Origin: Megalobrama amblycephala
Taxonomy: Eukaryota > Chordata > Actinopteri > Cypriniformes > Xenocyprididae
NCBI RefSeq assembly: GCF_018812025.1
Contig: NC_063052.1
Location: 22,418,150-22,482,149, forward strand
Reading direction: 5' to 3'
Length of the DNA: 64,000 nt
The notes below the pieces were generated by a model. The model did no database searches, was not told the origin of the DNA, and saw only the letters and a program-made list of their open reading frames with translations. This document shows positions 1 to 12,374 of the stretch, in pieces (position 1 is the first letter of the stretch; each line of letters starts with the position of its first letter). The position numbers and the translations under genes are program-made.

Positions 1-936
1 TAAAGACAGTATCAAGTAATATTGCAAAAATGTATAAAACAAAACATCCTCTTTAGCACCTTTAAGCGCTCAGAGCAACCTTGGATATGTTTGTGTTCAT
101 GTCCTCAGATAACGAGACGTCAAACACTGAAAAAACAATAAGAGCGCCGCGCATACTTAAGTATGTAGTGCACGAAACAGCACAGCTCATTCACACAGGC
201 AGACACGTTAAACAGACAGATATATTTATACAGCAGTCTGTTTGCGTTTAATATTCAAAGACCCCGCCTAGACCATGTCGCGATTTGATTTATTGTACAG
301 CTCCGCTTTCGTTTTATTCATAAGTCCAACAAATCGCGCGTTTTTACCTGACATCGCTGCGTTATACTGTACATTCCATTTTCATGACTGGATTCCTTGA
401 TTCCCTCTCCATCACGCATATCATACGACCTAAGTTATAAACGGAACATACCTGCATCTACACGGATGGTGTTCTCGAATATAGGTGAACATGTTCGATG
501 TGTTTCCTCCTTTTGCAGGTAGGCCTACTTTGCGCCCGCATTGTTTTTGGATATCTACACTCGAGGACAGCCCCGCGTTTGTTTTTCTCTATCTAAAGTA
601 TTGCCATACTGCAAATTGTAACTTATTTTTCAACGGGGCATAGATATTAGAGGTAGCAACTTCTGTCTCTGACATTGTCTGCTGTATGTGTGGGTGTGGA
701 GCAAGTTTAGAGTGTAGTGAAGTGGAAAGTTGTTGTCTATGCGCAAGTGAAATTCTGCGTCTTAGGAGCGAAATCAGAACGGCTCGATTTTTCACATGCT
801 TTTAGAGAAAGGCTTACCAAAACAAAGTTACTGGGTTGTCCTTTTTCACATTTTTCTGTGCTGGTAGATGCACCAGAGACCCGATTATAGCACTTAAACA
901 CAGGAAAGTCATATTTTCATGATATGACCCCTTTAA
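1..936. other. Gene-free DNA; probable end of a TTAA-type repeat near 936
   Basis: No coding exon is recognised. The stretch ends near 936 with a sequence reading GATATGACCCCTTTAA. That looks like the terminus of a common fish repeat whose reverse complement begins TTAA-AGGGGTCATATC. The matching other end is not visible and may lie outside the window. The 589-795 minus-strand ORF shows no family features. Confidence 0.3.
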
Positions 937-1643
937 GCTTCATAACTTTATGTTTGTATTTAACTGAAATCCTGTACTATAACTAGCACTGCTTTTGTAC
1001 TTTTGACTGTTTGCTTGTATTTATTTCCTATTGTAAAATTTTCTTGTACTTTTATAATGGCTAATATTGTTTATTTAAATATTATTTTTCTATAAATGTG
1101 GTATTTGTCGTATTGAGAAAGGGTCCGGATTTCTACTTCAGTGAAAGTTACTTTATTGCGCCATTAGATGGCAGCAAAGACCATCTTTATGAGTGAGTCA
1201 GTAGCAAAGACTTTTATATTGAAAGGGACTGAAACAAAGTTGTAAACAAGGATGTTGTTTTTACTTTACACAACACCTTATAAGAAGCAACTTACAAATG
1301 CATTGACTAGCACTGTCATGGGAAATCCCCCTTAACTGTTAAAAGCACAAAGCCAAAGATAACGCTTTTCCTCAGCAGACACTGATTTTGTGATTATGAA
1401 TATAAGATTGACCTGAAGAATATCAGCTAGATGCTGGTAATGCACTCACTTAGTTGATCTCTCTCATAATGTTGTACTCTACATAATAAAATAAGATTGA
1501 ATGAATCAACCCCTTCGTTGCTAGTTCTAAAGTGACATTTTAGAATTAGCAATGGAGGCTTGGGCTCAACTGTTAAACTGTAAATGTGAGATGTGAATCC
1601 GTGGCAGAAGGAAGTAGTTCCACACAAAAGAAGATTTTTAAAG

Positions 1644-2896
1644 TAGAGCCCGACCGATATGGATTTTTGGGGGCCGATGCCGATATTAACTCGAAAAGAG
1701 CCGATTTATAAGCCGATATTTTGATTTTGAAAATAAACTGGATATTAGACCCATTTCCTATAAACTACACTTACACAACATTCAATAGCAAAAATCTGCC
1801 TGTTCTATGTATGTGGGCTTTAAACCATTTTCCAGAAGGGATTATGTTAAAAAAAAGCTTAGATTACAGTCTCAATGACTAAACAATTGCACATCAAAAG
1901 TATATATTTTTTAATGATCAAAAAACAGTCTGGTTTTAAACATTTAACAGTTTTACTTACTTCCAGTTGAAGCTGGTTTTAACAGTCTGTGTGTATACTG
2001 TAAATAAATTATAATACTAAGTAAAAGAGCTATACCAAACAAATTCAATATTCCACAAAACCATGTCAATGAATTGAAAATAAAATTAAAATAAGTTAAA
2101 TGGGAAACACTGCAGATATATTTAGAATAAGTTAAACGCTAACGTAAGTTTGACCTCTTATTAACGTTCGCGCTCTCCACTGATAAACATGGTATTAGCT
2201 TTGTGGCTAATCTAATATAGCAATGCATTAGCGGCTGTAAGTGATGTTCAGAATATTTAGAAGTGATAATGATAGGACCGTTAGCTAGAACTACCACACT
2301 GTTTTTATATACAGTGTATGAACTGGTAACACTTTAGAAAATGGTCATTAGTTAACATTAGTTAACTAATTAGTTAAATGAACTAATAATGAACTGCACT
2401 TATAAAGCATTTATTTATCTTTGTTAATGTTAATTTCAACATTTACTAATACATTATTAAAATCTTGTTAACATTAGTTAATGCACCGTAAACTAACATG
2501 AACAAACCATGAACAGCTGTATTTTTATTAACTTATTTAACAAAAAGAACAAATTAGTAACAATGAACTGCTCATGGTTAGTTCATGTTAGTTAATACAT
2601 TAATGTTAACTAATGACCATTATTCTAACGTGTTACCTATGAACTAAATCTACAATCATTTCACATGACGAACGACAGACTCACTGTCAAAAGGCTCGGC
2701 TGAAGCTTTCTTCTGTGTGATTTCTGGCGCTGTTGTCAATGGGGAGTGAAGCTCCCCTGGTGGGCAAACTATGCAACACTCATAACATGAGTGAAGCAGA
2801 GACTCTGTTTCTCAGTTTATCGGCCGTTATAAACGCCGATGCCGATTTAAATGCAATTAGCTCATATCGGCCGGCCGATATATCGGTCGGGCTCTA
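1644..2896. mobile_element. hAT-like DNA transposon, non-autonomous
   Basis: The ends are inverted repeats: TAGAGCCCGACCGATAT at the left and its reverse complement at the right. The flanks carry an identical 9-bp direct repeat, TTTTTAAAG, at 1635-1643 and 2897-2905, consistent with a target-site duplication of the hAT class (normally 8 bp). Subterminal GCCGATGCCGAT motifs recur at both ends. No transposase ORF survives inside. A second, smaller element is inserted at 2325-2637. Confidence 0.8.
2325..2637. mobile_element. hAT-like MITE nested in the 1644-2896 element
   Basis: A 313-bp AT-rich element with imperfect inverted ends (GGTAACACTTTA at the left, and GTGTTACC closing the right). It is bordered by a perfect 8-bp duplication, TATGAACT, at 2317-2324 and 2638-2645. 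The interior is made of GTTAACATTAGTTAA-like motifs. A related, degraded copy lies at about 20938-21145. Confidence 0.85.
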
Positions 2897-2905
2897 TTTT
2901 TAAAG

Positions 2906-3588
2906 ACACTCCGTTGTTGTTCCCTATTTGTTTCTCCGTTGTTGTTGTTTCTTATTTATTTATTGTGCCATCAAACTGTTTGTATAAATGCAATATCACA
3001 CTTGTAGCCATGCAGTATGTATCAGCACAGCTATAAATGTCTATGGCCGAATCACAGCCTTGCTGATATAGAGCGATATCGCATGGCTACTTATACTGAT
3101 ATTGCTCATATATAGAATAAGGAGAATGTAAAGAAATTCCACAAAAAGTTGATTGGCTCTGATTTTAACATGCATAAACACAAACAAGATTTGAGAACTT
3201 GGATGAAAGACAAGATTTTCAGTGAATAATGACTTGTGGACCAGCAAAAGGATGTCTCCTTACCTTCTTACAGACTTTAATGCAAGGAGGAATGACAGGA
3301 ATTGTAGTAGCCTACCATAAAACTAAAGCTATTGAATCAAATGGGCAACTGAAAATTTCCATTTGGTCATCATAGACAACAACTCTTTGTGCTGCCTTCA
3401 AACAGCCAAACGTGGTGCAGTTGATCAAAGATGAAAGATAAAGCCACTCCCCTACCCCACCATTCAGACCAGTGTGCTCTTAATACCCATATTCAAAAGT
3501 ACCAACAACATCAAAGTGTGGCCTTAGGGAGTGAGATGAGATCTGCAGGACTGCTTTGACAGCTCTGATGAGCATGGTCAAGAAGAGG
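2906..3588. other. Intergenic DNA with no recognised feature
   Basis: No coding exon, RNA gene or bounded repeat was recognised. The short ORFs at 2851-3036 (+) and 3041-3247 (-) lack family features and partly overlap transposon ends. Confidence 0.4.
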
Positions 3589-3592
3589 TTAA

Positions 3593-3915
3593 AGGATTAG
3601 TTCACCCAAAAATGACAATTCTGTCATTAATTACCCTCATGTCATTCCAAACCCGTAAGACCTTCGTTCATCTTCAGAACACAAATTAAGATATTTTTGA
3701 TGAAATCCAAGAGCTGTCTGACTCCTCCATAGACAGCAATTTAACCATCACTTTCAAGGTCCAGAAAGGTATAAAGATATTGTTAAAATAGTTCACATGA
3801 CTGCAGTGGTTCAACTTTAAATAACAACTTTATTCAACAATATCTTCTCTTCAGTGTCATTCTCCTATGTTGTTTACATTCAGCGCTTCAAGGTTCTACG
3901 TCAGAACACCGACTC
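3593..3915. repeat. TTAA-flanked AGTTCACCC-type dispersed repeat, truncated
   Basis: The repeat begins after TTAA (3589-3592) with AGGATTAGTTCACCCAAAAA. The same family recurs at 29922-30298 and 35839-36072, and partially near 21288. The expected inverted right end is absent here; the copy is cut where the 3916-4348 element begins. The family is a non-autonomous DNA transposon that ends in TTAA, very common in cyprinid genomes as I recall it. Confidence 0.6.
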
Positions 3916-4348
3916 AATGGCCACGTTCACACAGTCATTTTTTGGGATTAACAACCGCATTTATTTAACAGGTGTGAATCACATCCTTTGCGACATTCGA
4001 GAAGAAACACAAGACTGACATGAGCCGCTCCGGTGGAGAACAGTCTAACACCTTAAGATGACGCACAGCTCACATCTCTGTCTCAGTAAGTTACCGAAAG
4101 CGAAATCACACACAAAACACCGGCTCTCTCGCTCTGTATGACGTGACAGACAACTAGTTGTCCAGTCCTGTTCCGTTCACACAGCGCGAATATTCCGAGA
4201 ATGCGGTTGTGAGTCCTGAAAATTAACAGGTGTGAGTTCGGTTATAGAATGTCCTGTAAATAACCGTACTGTGTGTGAACGCAACCGTATTAAGGATTCA
4301 AATACAGGACTGACAACCGTATTCTGCTGCTGTGTGAACGTGGCCATT
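3916..4348. mobile_element. TIR element with 19-bp perfect inverted ends
   Basis: AATGGCCACGTTCACACAG at 3916-3934 is matched exactly by its reverse complement at 4330-4348. The interior carries repeated motifs about ACAACCGTATT and GTGTGAACG. No transposase is encoded, and no clear target duplication could be fixed by eye, so the superfamily is left open. Confidence 0.7.
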
Positions 4349-5009
4349 AAGGGGGCTCAAATCTTCTTTTCTTCAAAATCTTCAAATCTTTTCCATTCAA
4401 AAATAGCCTTGTATTCTCAACGTAATCCCATGAGTATTCATATGTATTTTACATAAAGTGTGGTTCTACCACACGTACAGTTACTTACGTTTCCATAAAC
4501 ACTGAAACATACAGTATTGACGTATTGACAGCACTAAAACGTAAATGTGTACGAATCTTTATGAATATTGAAATCGTGGCATAATGTCTTGATTCTGTCA
4601 TATCATATCAAAACCCACCCAAACAGACACAAAACCCAGGTAGTGCCTTATAATTCCACCCATCTAGATGGCACAAAGTCCAACATAAAAGGGCCGGAGG
4701 GGGCTTAGGAGCTGGGCACAGGGCAGGCACAGGGGAGAAACACAGGAGCCAGCTGGAGCAAAAAACGGGAGAGTCCAGGAAGGAGTCGATAGCGGCAGAA
4801 ACCAAGTAGGAGTTAATAAGAGAAGGAGCGGGTGGAATCCGCAGCTGTAAGGAACAAAGCGCAGCGATGAAGAAACGATAAAAATACAGCAAAAAAAATT
4901 TAATAAAGCATAAAAATACCCCAATATGTTTGCTTATATTTAGGAAACATGCCAAGTTCACCTACTTGTTTATGAGAAAAACAATGCTACAGCCAGATAT
5001 TCTACTTTG

Positions 5010-5530
5010 AAAATGTGCGTTCCTTGTCGGAATGTCTGTTTTTGTTTTGGTCTGTGCGAAACCTCGTGCTGCAGTTTATCCAATAGTATTTCGACATCAC
5101 AGGTTGCCAGTTGGCGGAAAACACCGCGTATTACAACCATGGAAACCAGCAAACGAACTGGGTCAGAGAATCAGGCAATAACGTCAGCTGCGCGTTCCCG
5201 CTCGCTTCTCTGTCACGGTGAAGTGACACACACCCGCGCGGGCGCCTCCTCTCTCTCGTCTAATTCGCTCCGGTAAGTAGTGCTTGTATTGTGCATGATT
5301 TTAGTCATTCCCGCAGGTTTCGCGGACACACCAAAAGTGCGCGCACCACTGAGCGGTGGATCGGACAAGCCACGAACAGAGACAGAAGTCAAACAGAGTC
5401 ACAAGTAACGTACCAAAATGAGTGGCTTACTGAGCTTAAACTGTCAAATACATGCAAAAGTATGTCAAAACCAGCGGCACAGGCAATCTTGGCGAGTACA
5501 CAGATAAACACTGTCAGGTTTTAATCGTTA
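5010..5530 (+). other. CpG-richer segment with a good splice-donor match
   Basis: This stretch is richer in GC and CpG than its surroundings. It contains CCCGCGCGGGCGCC followed at 5272-5277 by a strong donor, CCG|GTAAGT. It could be the first exon of an unseen gene or the leader of an old transposon; the end of an hAT-like element follows at about 6077. ORFs at 5007-5276 and 5291-5524 have no family features, so no gene is called. Confidence 0.25.
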
Positions 5531-5984
5531 AATAGCTAAGAAAGTGAACTCATGTTGTGTGTAACAGTATTGGGTCCGTTGAACACCGTTCATAAACTCT
5601 TAAAGGGACAGCAGTCCAATATTCCTGCTGTCTGTCTGTCATGTTAATCAAACAACAAAAGACAAAGAAAATCACTTTCTTCTCTTGACTGAATACGTTT
5701 TATAACTTTAATGGTAAGAATTATTTGCAATAAAGACTATAGAAATTAAGGTAACCAATGCAAAATAACACAATTGATTACTTTAATTTCTGTTATATTT
5801 CTTACCTGAATAAAAACCCAGTTAACCCGAAAAACTTAGTTTCATAGCTCTTTATTCTATTGCATTTATTTGAGCTGTTTATATTTTATTACTGACTTTT
5901 ACTTGTTTTTTTTATGAAAATAAAACTCTGCATTGAAGAAAAGTAGATTTTTGTTTGTATATGTTGTCATTTATAGTTCTTAGA

Positions 5985-6077
5985 AAGAAAATCGGAATCG
6001 GCAAAAAATAGGGATCGGCCGATCACACCAACAAAAAATCGGAATCGGCCAAGAAAATTGCAATCGGTGCATCTCTA
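5985..6077. repeat. One terminus of an hAT-like element
   Basis: The segment contains repeated ATCGGAATCGGC motifs and closes with CAATCGGTGCATCTCTA. This is the reverse complement of a familiar hAT end beginning TAGAGATGCACCGATTG. The matching left end was not found in the preceding 1.5 kb, so this is either a truncated copy or its partner has diverged. Confidence 0.5.
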
Positions 6078-6144
6078 CTAAAAAGCCTCTGAATCCATCT
6101 AAATATCTCTATGAACAACAGCATATCAAAACAGATAATTTACA

Positions 6145-6197
6145 GTGTTTAAGTCTTACAGTGTTTAAGCTTACATCTTACAGTGTTTAAGTCTCCT
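6145..6197. repeat. Short tandem repeat of TTACAGTGTTTAAG
   Basis: Three near-identical copies of a unit about CTTACAGTGTTTAAGT occur in a row. It is a small minisatellite with no gene around it. Confidence 0.6.
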
Positions 6198-7486
6198 TAG
6201 CTTTCATTGTCAATTGCGCTCCCTATTGTTGCTGGCAACCATATGCTGTAAAAGCTGGCAACCCGCATCTTTGAACGAGGGGGCGGGCCAAACAATATTT
6301 TGAATTTGGACTGCAGTACCTATTTTGAACACTGGGTGTCATTATTACATAGAGCCCCTTTAAGTGTTATACAGTTGTAAACGTGCATGTGGTATGTCAA
6401 CGGTAACAGTGTGTTCAATTAAGAAATTCCATCCTATGAGAACAGGATGAGTAGCTGTGCGTACCACATGGAAAAAGTGACATGAGAAAATGTAACATCT
6501 CCAATATGTATTGGAGCTATTACAGAGCCAATTATATCCAATAGCTGTCCAGTAACCGATGACACTAAAACAAATGACTTACTGATAGACTAAGTAGACA
6601 AAGCTGGACTCGATCTACAACAGTCATCAGTAATGAGAGACAGACCTGAACCAGTATCGACCAAAGCACAGAGTTCAGTACCAACCAGCGCAATTTAAAT
6701 GAATGATGTAGGAAGTAGATTTAAATATGGTCCCCAATGACAGGTTCTACTCATTTCCCTGATGTGGTGAGAAAGGGGCTGTCCCCTTGTGAAATTGCAT
6801 CAGCTGCACTGCGGGAATTCCTCCCCTTCTCTGAAATTCTTGAATTCTTATAGGATAATGCCCATTAAATTAACTGGCTAATTGTTTTGTTAAATATGCA
6901 AATACTGACAGGCAGTGTATAATGCAGTGGAACGACAATTGCGTTAGAATCTTCTCTTTCATGCTACTGTCATCGTCAAAGACACAACAGAAGATACATC
7001 GGTCTTCACAGCATCTGATGGCAACATTCTGTAGAATCCGCCAGACTCCCACAAGCACTGCATCACCTGCCTGGCCCATGCTGAGGCTGCCTTTTCTGAC
7101 TCGGATTGTATCCACTGCGCGGACCTGCAGGTTCATGTCTTAAGAGCTCAGAGGGATCTCGCTCATGACCTTATGGGAACAAGACCCACTGCCGCCAGTG
7201 AGCCACTGGTGGGCCTTCCCCCTCCTCGGAATGAAGACGACTCTACCTCTGGCCGTCGTCCTCGGCCTACACCCCATTCCCCATTCCCCCTCTTCTCGGA
7301 CGAGAGCTTTCAAGCACCTCCCACCGTTGCGGACTTCGTCTCTTTCGGCGCTGATGAGGAAGAGGACTCCATGTCCATTTCGGCTTCGGAGAAGAATTGG
7401 GCAGAGTCGGAGCGAGATCACCCCGACACTGAGGGCCCTGCTGACCTCCATGATGAGCTTGCCAGGGTCTTTGCAAAAGCAGTTAA

Positions 7487-8511
7487 CCCTTTCGCACGTA
7501 AGTTTAAAATATTCTGGCTGACCCCCCAGCGTGAGTTTTTTTAAGGCGACCGTTATTTAGAACGTATCGCTTTATGGTTTCCATGGTGACGTGTCATTGT
7601 TTGTTACGTGACACACCGCAGCGCTGAATGACTGATGATCTGCTTTCATTTAATTTTTCCTTTTTTATTCAAAATATTCACAAATTTGTTAACTATAGCA
7701 TGACATATCTAATATTCCGATTGCCAAATATGTGCAAGTGGATGTGTTTTGCTGTTTAAACACCTTTATAACGATCATGTTAGTTGAGCCATATGCGCGA
7801 TGGGCGCCACCATGTTTGCGCCGCACAGAGAATCGGATCTGTTGGATTTACAACCCGTGAATTTATCCACTTCTCCCGAAATACATGAAACTAAGTGAGT
7901 CGGTGAACTGGGGAAGAATAAAGTAAGCTTTAAAGTTACTTTCACAATGTGTATCTGTTATGAATAAAACATGTCGTCTAATTATAATGGAAAGGGTTGT
8001 TATTTCCGCTTCTATAGACCTTATTTACCAGAGAAATAAGCGCGCCGCCATCTTTATAATATTGTCTTTGAACTTCCGTTTTGAGGTAGCTCTGTACATT
8101 TCTATGGCATCGCTGTCAAAGAATAATTTGTTGGTTAAGTGGATTTACTTGTTGTAGAGTTAATGAAAGTTATCATGAGCATTGTTATGTTTAAAGCAGA
8201 TGTCTTAACAAATGTCAGTAGTTCGGGAAGAGTTTAAAACGAGCAGTTCATTCATAAATGTAATATCGCTGTGGAAATACAAACCGGAAGTCAAAAGACA
8301 ACGAGCGCAACGCTGAAAAGGGGCGGGGCTACATAAGGTCTATAGACATCATTGTGTATTTTACAAACTCTAAATATATTGTTTTGTTAGTACTCATGTG
8401 TATTTAAATGTCTGAAACCTAAAAAAAACATTATTTGGTTGAAAACACTGCATATATGTAATATATGAAAAGCGCTGCGCGCGTCCGTCTCTAGGGTTAC
8501 GCGTCAAAGGG
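7487..8511. mobile_element. piggyBac-like non-autonomous element inserted in the DIRS remnant
   Basis: It is bordered by TTAA on both sides (7483-7486 and 8512-8515), with inverted ends CCCTTTCGCACGTAA and ACGCGTCAAAGGG. A TTAA target and CCCTTT-type ends are features of the piggyBac superfamily. The gag-like frame of the host element stops at the left border and continues after the right border, which supports an insertion. There is no transposase ORF. A smaller TIR element lies inside at 8011-8346. Confidence 0.75.
8011..8346. mobile_element. Small TIR element inside the piggyBac-like insertion
   Basis: The 14-bp inverted ends TCTATAGACCTTAT (8011-8024) and ATAAGGTCTATAGA (8333-8346) match perfectly. 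Between them lie GC-rich motifs such as GCGCGCCGCCATCTT near the left end and GGGGCGGGGC near the right. No ORF of note is present. This is the third level of nesting: DIRS, then piggyBac-like, then this element. Confidence 0.6.
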
Positions 8512-10098
8512 TTAAGGAACTCGACCTTAACTGGGATGCTTCAGAGGAACCTGCCAGGAGGAATACTTCCAGTCCAAGGAGAAAGTTACCTTTTTTCCCG
8601 GACATCCACGAGCATGTGGTGAAGTTGTGGTCTGCACTACAGTTGCGGCGTCCATGCTTCAGTGGAAGCCCATGGGTTTGTGCGCATGCCCCCAGTCGAG
8701 AAGACCATCACCCTTCACTTATGCCCTTCTTTGACTACACTGGGCGTGGACCTCAGCTTACCGTCCAAATCCTGCAGACTGACTGCACACCTTGCTGATA
8801 AGGGTTACGCGTTCGCCGGCGAAAAGGTGTCCACACTGCACGTGATGGCGGTTCTGCAGGTATTTCAAGCGATGCTCCTGCAATCCATGGATGCGGCAGC
8901 GTCACCGCAGATGGGGTGAAAGACCTGTGTGCGGTGACCGACTTCATGCTGATGACAACCAAGCGCTTGGCCCAGGCCATTGGATGATCCATGGGCTTTA
9001 TGGTGGTCCTTCACAGGCACCTATGGCTCACCCTAGTTGACCTGAAGGACACCGACCACAAGACGCTCCTCAACGCGCCAATTACTCCCTCCGGCCTCTT
9101 TCGTATTCTGAATTATCTGGAAAATTGGACTAACTTTAGCCCATTCACAAGATGTGCTTATCAGCCATATGGATATGCTACTGCGCCATCTGGACTCCCT
9201 AGGGCCGTGTGTGAACATGCAAAAGAGCACACTCACCCAGAGTCAGTCTATAACATACCTGGGCATGTATTTCAACTTGCTGGAGATGCGAGCTTGCCTC
9301 TCGCATAGAGACCATCACTTCAGCTCTGCACTTCAGACCAGGCAAGTCTGTTCCAGAGGCTCCTGGGACTTATGGCTTTGGCATCATTAGTTTGCCACCT
9401 GGGTCTTCTACAAATAAGGCTGCTGCAGTTATGGCTGAAAACTCGAGTCCCATTGAGAGCATGGATCTCAGGTTATATGCACATTGTGATCATGCACACC
9501 TGCGTCAGTGCTCTGAGACCTTGGTGCGACCCAGATATGTTCAGAGACAGGGTCCTCTTGGGACTGGTGACAGCACGCACTGTGGTTATGACAGATGCGT
9601 CGACTTTGGGCTGGGGCGCAGCATGCAAGGGCATTCCAACCTCAGGTCTGTGATCAGAGTCACAGAGCAGGTGGCACATAAACCGCTTGGAACTGAAAGC
9701 GGTGTTTTTAGCCCTAGTGGCCTTTCTGCCACAGCTAAAACAGGATAGGTGACGAGAGGTTGAAAATGTAAATTATGTCGCCTTTTTTTTTTGTTTGGTC
9801 TGTCTACATTTCCTTTGTTTGATAAAATAGGAGATGGTTTCACTATCAAGCACTGATACATCTGCGATGTGAGGGTGGATTTTAGGGTTGAAGTAAGAAG
9901 TTAAGGTGAGTTATGAGCATCTGGGAAAGCCAAAAAAGGCTAAAATACTATAATAGCATAAACATCAGAAGAGGGAGGCGAGTGAGGTTTTGCAGTGGTG
10001 GAATCTGGGGCATGGCCCAGGCTTGCTGAAGGCCTGCTGCTGCGGCATGACACTCGAGGAGGGCCAGATCTTGTGCGGGAGGAAGATGGTGGTGTTAA

Positions 10099-10514
10099 AG
10101 CGGAACTCAGTAAGATTTGCGAAGCTCCCCCTACAGTTTCCTTCAGTGAATCACACTGTTCGTAAATACTCCAAGCGCAGCTCTGGACTACAACGACTAC
10201 AACGCTCACCAGCGCAGTAGTTTTGCAAATACAGTACAAGAAATCTCGATGGAGGTGGGTAATTTTCGAAATTGTCTTATAAAGTCATAATATATACATA
10301 GTTTTTGAATTACCGTAAAGCATTTTGTCACTCTCGCGTGAACGTGAACATGAGGCGAGATTGTGTCGGGTCGATGCAGCTCAACTTGCAAGTGCTGTAT
10401 TCTGGCGTAGACGTGCCAGATGGGGTTAGTGCTCGCCTCAAACACACCACTACAAGTCAATTAACCATCGGAAGGGCTTAGAAAACTTTTTATGAAGGTA
10501 AAAAAAGTTCTGCT
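10099..10514. mobile_element. TTAA-flanked TIR element
   Basis: Left border TTAA at 10095-10098 is followed by AGCGGAACTCAGTAAG. The right end reads AAAGTTCTGCT and then TTAA at 10515-10518. The first 8-10 bp are inverted repeats. It is 416 bp long and non-coding. Confidence 0.6.
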
Positions 10515-10518
10515 TTAA

Positions 10519-11980
10519 GAGATTCGAGTTTGGGGCCCTGCAGGCTTTGCTGTGCTCTATTGGCTGCCTTGTATGCTGAAGTGGATTTAGGAGAGAGGTT
10601 GACTGATTGCAAGGAGAAGTACAGATCGTAAAGCTGGGCTTTATTCATTCTCTGTGAGAACGGCACATCTGAGTTGATCAACACAGGGGATCTGAGTATA
10701 AGTGAGATCTGTCATTGGAATGAAAGATTTCGATCTCGGACATGACAGCAATCGGGTGGGGCCAAATGCTGGGAAAACGGTCGCTGGATAGAGGTAATAT
10801 ATATACCACCTATCATGCTAATTAGGTTGATTATCTAAACATGCTTCTCCCAAACTTTGTTAATAAAACATCATTTATTGTGATTACACTTGTCTGTCTG
10901 TTATGTTTTTTTTTATAACTGCATATTTTTTGAGAAATGTTTATGGGTAGATTTAGATTTAGATTTAGTGGGATTAGTGGCTCAAAATATCTTTTTAATG
11001 CTATATTGTTACTAAAATTGTAATTTTCCTACACAATTCTGTCCATTACGTTTTATATTTTCTTTTTATATCCTCTATAAAATGTTTATGTTTGGTTTTG
11101 GGGGTAGGGTTAAGGGATCTAAAATGTATCTATAAAATGGTAAAAGGGCAACTATACAAAATATTTTTATGATATAAAAGTACTTTTAGCTGTAAATACG
11201 TAATTATGTTTCAATGTTGTCAAGTACATCTATATTGTACGTTTCAGCAACAAAAATGTACGTTTTGTACCTATAAATGTTACATATTAATACCTATGTA
11301 TTAAATGTTTTGCAGCAACCTATAAATTGTCAATTTCATTACATTATTGTAGATGTTTCATAAGGTATAGTGGTCATGTTATCCATCAAAACTGAATCCT
11401 TCTTTGATTTGCATTTTGGTTTGATTGGTGACTGGCTCAATAAAGCCTGGAATCAGAACTTATTCATCCCACAGATACTAAGAAACAAACTTTAGATACT
11501 TGGAATAACCACCTCACTTTGCAACTGGATACATGCCTTCCTGAGCAAGAGGTGTCAATACCTCCCATACAGTTATACTAAACGCTGGTAAACCACGGGC
11601 CTTTCTCACTCACAACTGCATTATAGAGCAACACAGCATTAACCTTATAATCTAAATAAGAAGGTATTGATAAGTTTGACCTTTTTGAGGAGAACATGTT
11701 TAAGTGAACAATTTGCATTAAAAAAATTGAAAGCTTTATTTTAAAAATTGCCAAAAATAGAAGCTGTTATGAGTCTTAAAAATAGGCATTTTAAATGCCC
11801 CTTTAAAGATAATATAAGATAAGATAAGATGTTCATAAATAATATGCAAACTATAAGAAAAGAGTTGTTTTATGTTATATTAAACTTAGTCTTGTCAACA
11901 TTTTGGAAATTGTCTTTGTGTTCATTGAGATATTGTTTAAAATGTTACTTTTCAAAGGGGGTGTACTCATTTACGCTGAG

Positions 11981-11983
<3 letters not shown>
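10519..11983. other. AT-rich intergenic DNA, no gene seen
   Basis: There is no coding exon. The minus-strand ORF at 10490-10684 crosses the end of the 10099-10514 element and has no recognised family. The remainder is AT-rich with short runs of A and T. Confidence 0.4.

Positions 11984-12034
<51 letters not shown>
11984..12034. repeat. (TA)n microsatellite
   Basis: About 25 uninterrupted TA units. ORFs that cross it encode only alternating Tyr and Ile and are not genes. Confidence 0.95.
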
Positions 12035-12039
<5 letters not shown>

Positions 12040-12374
12040 GTGGGACATCAAGGGATTGAGCGCCCTGTTAAATCTTTTCTATCTGTCAAAGAAGCTTTTA
12101 AAAAAGTGAAGAATTTGTAAGTCATTGAGGGCTATTCATTATGAAAGTATTATAAGCAATCCTAAAATAGACAAACTGGAAGCTGCCTCTTTATAGATGA
12201 GATAAGAAAGATAAGATAAAACTTTATTCATCTCCTTGGAGAAAATACACAGCAAAATACTCAGGGGTCCCCTATATAATTTGGTAGTAAGAAATGCATG
12301 TGACCACATTATGTTCGTATGTTATTTTGATCCAAGGGCTCAAAATGAGACAAATTCTAATATATATATTTATA

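Larger units (their letters stand above)
6910..9748 (+). pseudogene. DIRS-like retrotransposon remnant (gag and pol pieces)
   Basis: Plus-strand fragments read as a degenerate DIRS-type retroelement. At about 7020-7140 there is a Cys/His-rich gag-like piece. At 7173-7480 follows an acidic gag-like stretch, which is interrupted by a 1-kb insertion and resumes after 8516. From 8990 come pieces of reverse transcriptase: the catalytic-box region near 9111 reads YLEN where YLDD is expected, followed by [19 protein letters not shown]. An RNase H piece with VVMTDASTLGWGA lies near 9572-9610. Frames shift repeatedly and much of the reverse transcriptase is missing, so it is dead. The same family is present in reverse orientation in lipe intron 8. 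The outer limits are approximate because no inverted terminal repeat was found. Confidence 0.7.

Noticed and set aside
4608..4961. Overlapping minus-strand ORFs of 86 and 117 codons
   Set aside because: Leu/Phe/Pro-rich frames with no family features, no splice context and no second exon.
7140..7544. Several overlapping ORFs of 69-123 codons on both strands
   Set aside because: Only the plus frame starting near 7173 fits the DIRS gag-like piece; the others are shadows.
11829..12109. ORFs of 68-76 codons over TA repeats
   Set aside because: They consist largely of Tyr-Ile repeats from the (TA)n tract; no family features or splice context.
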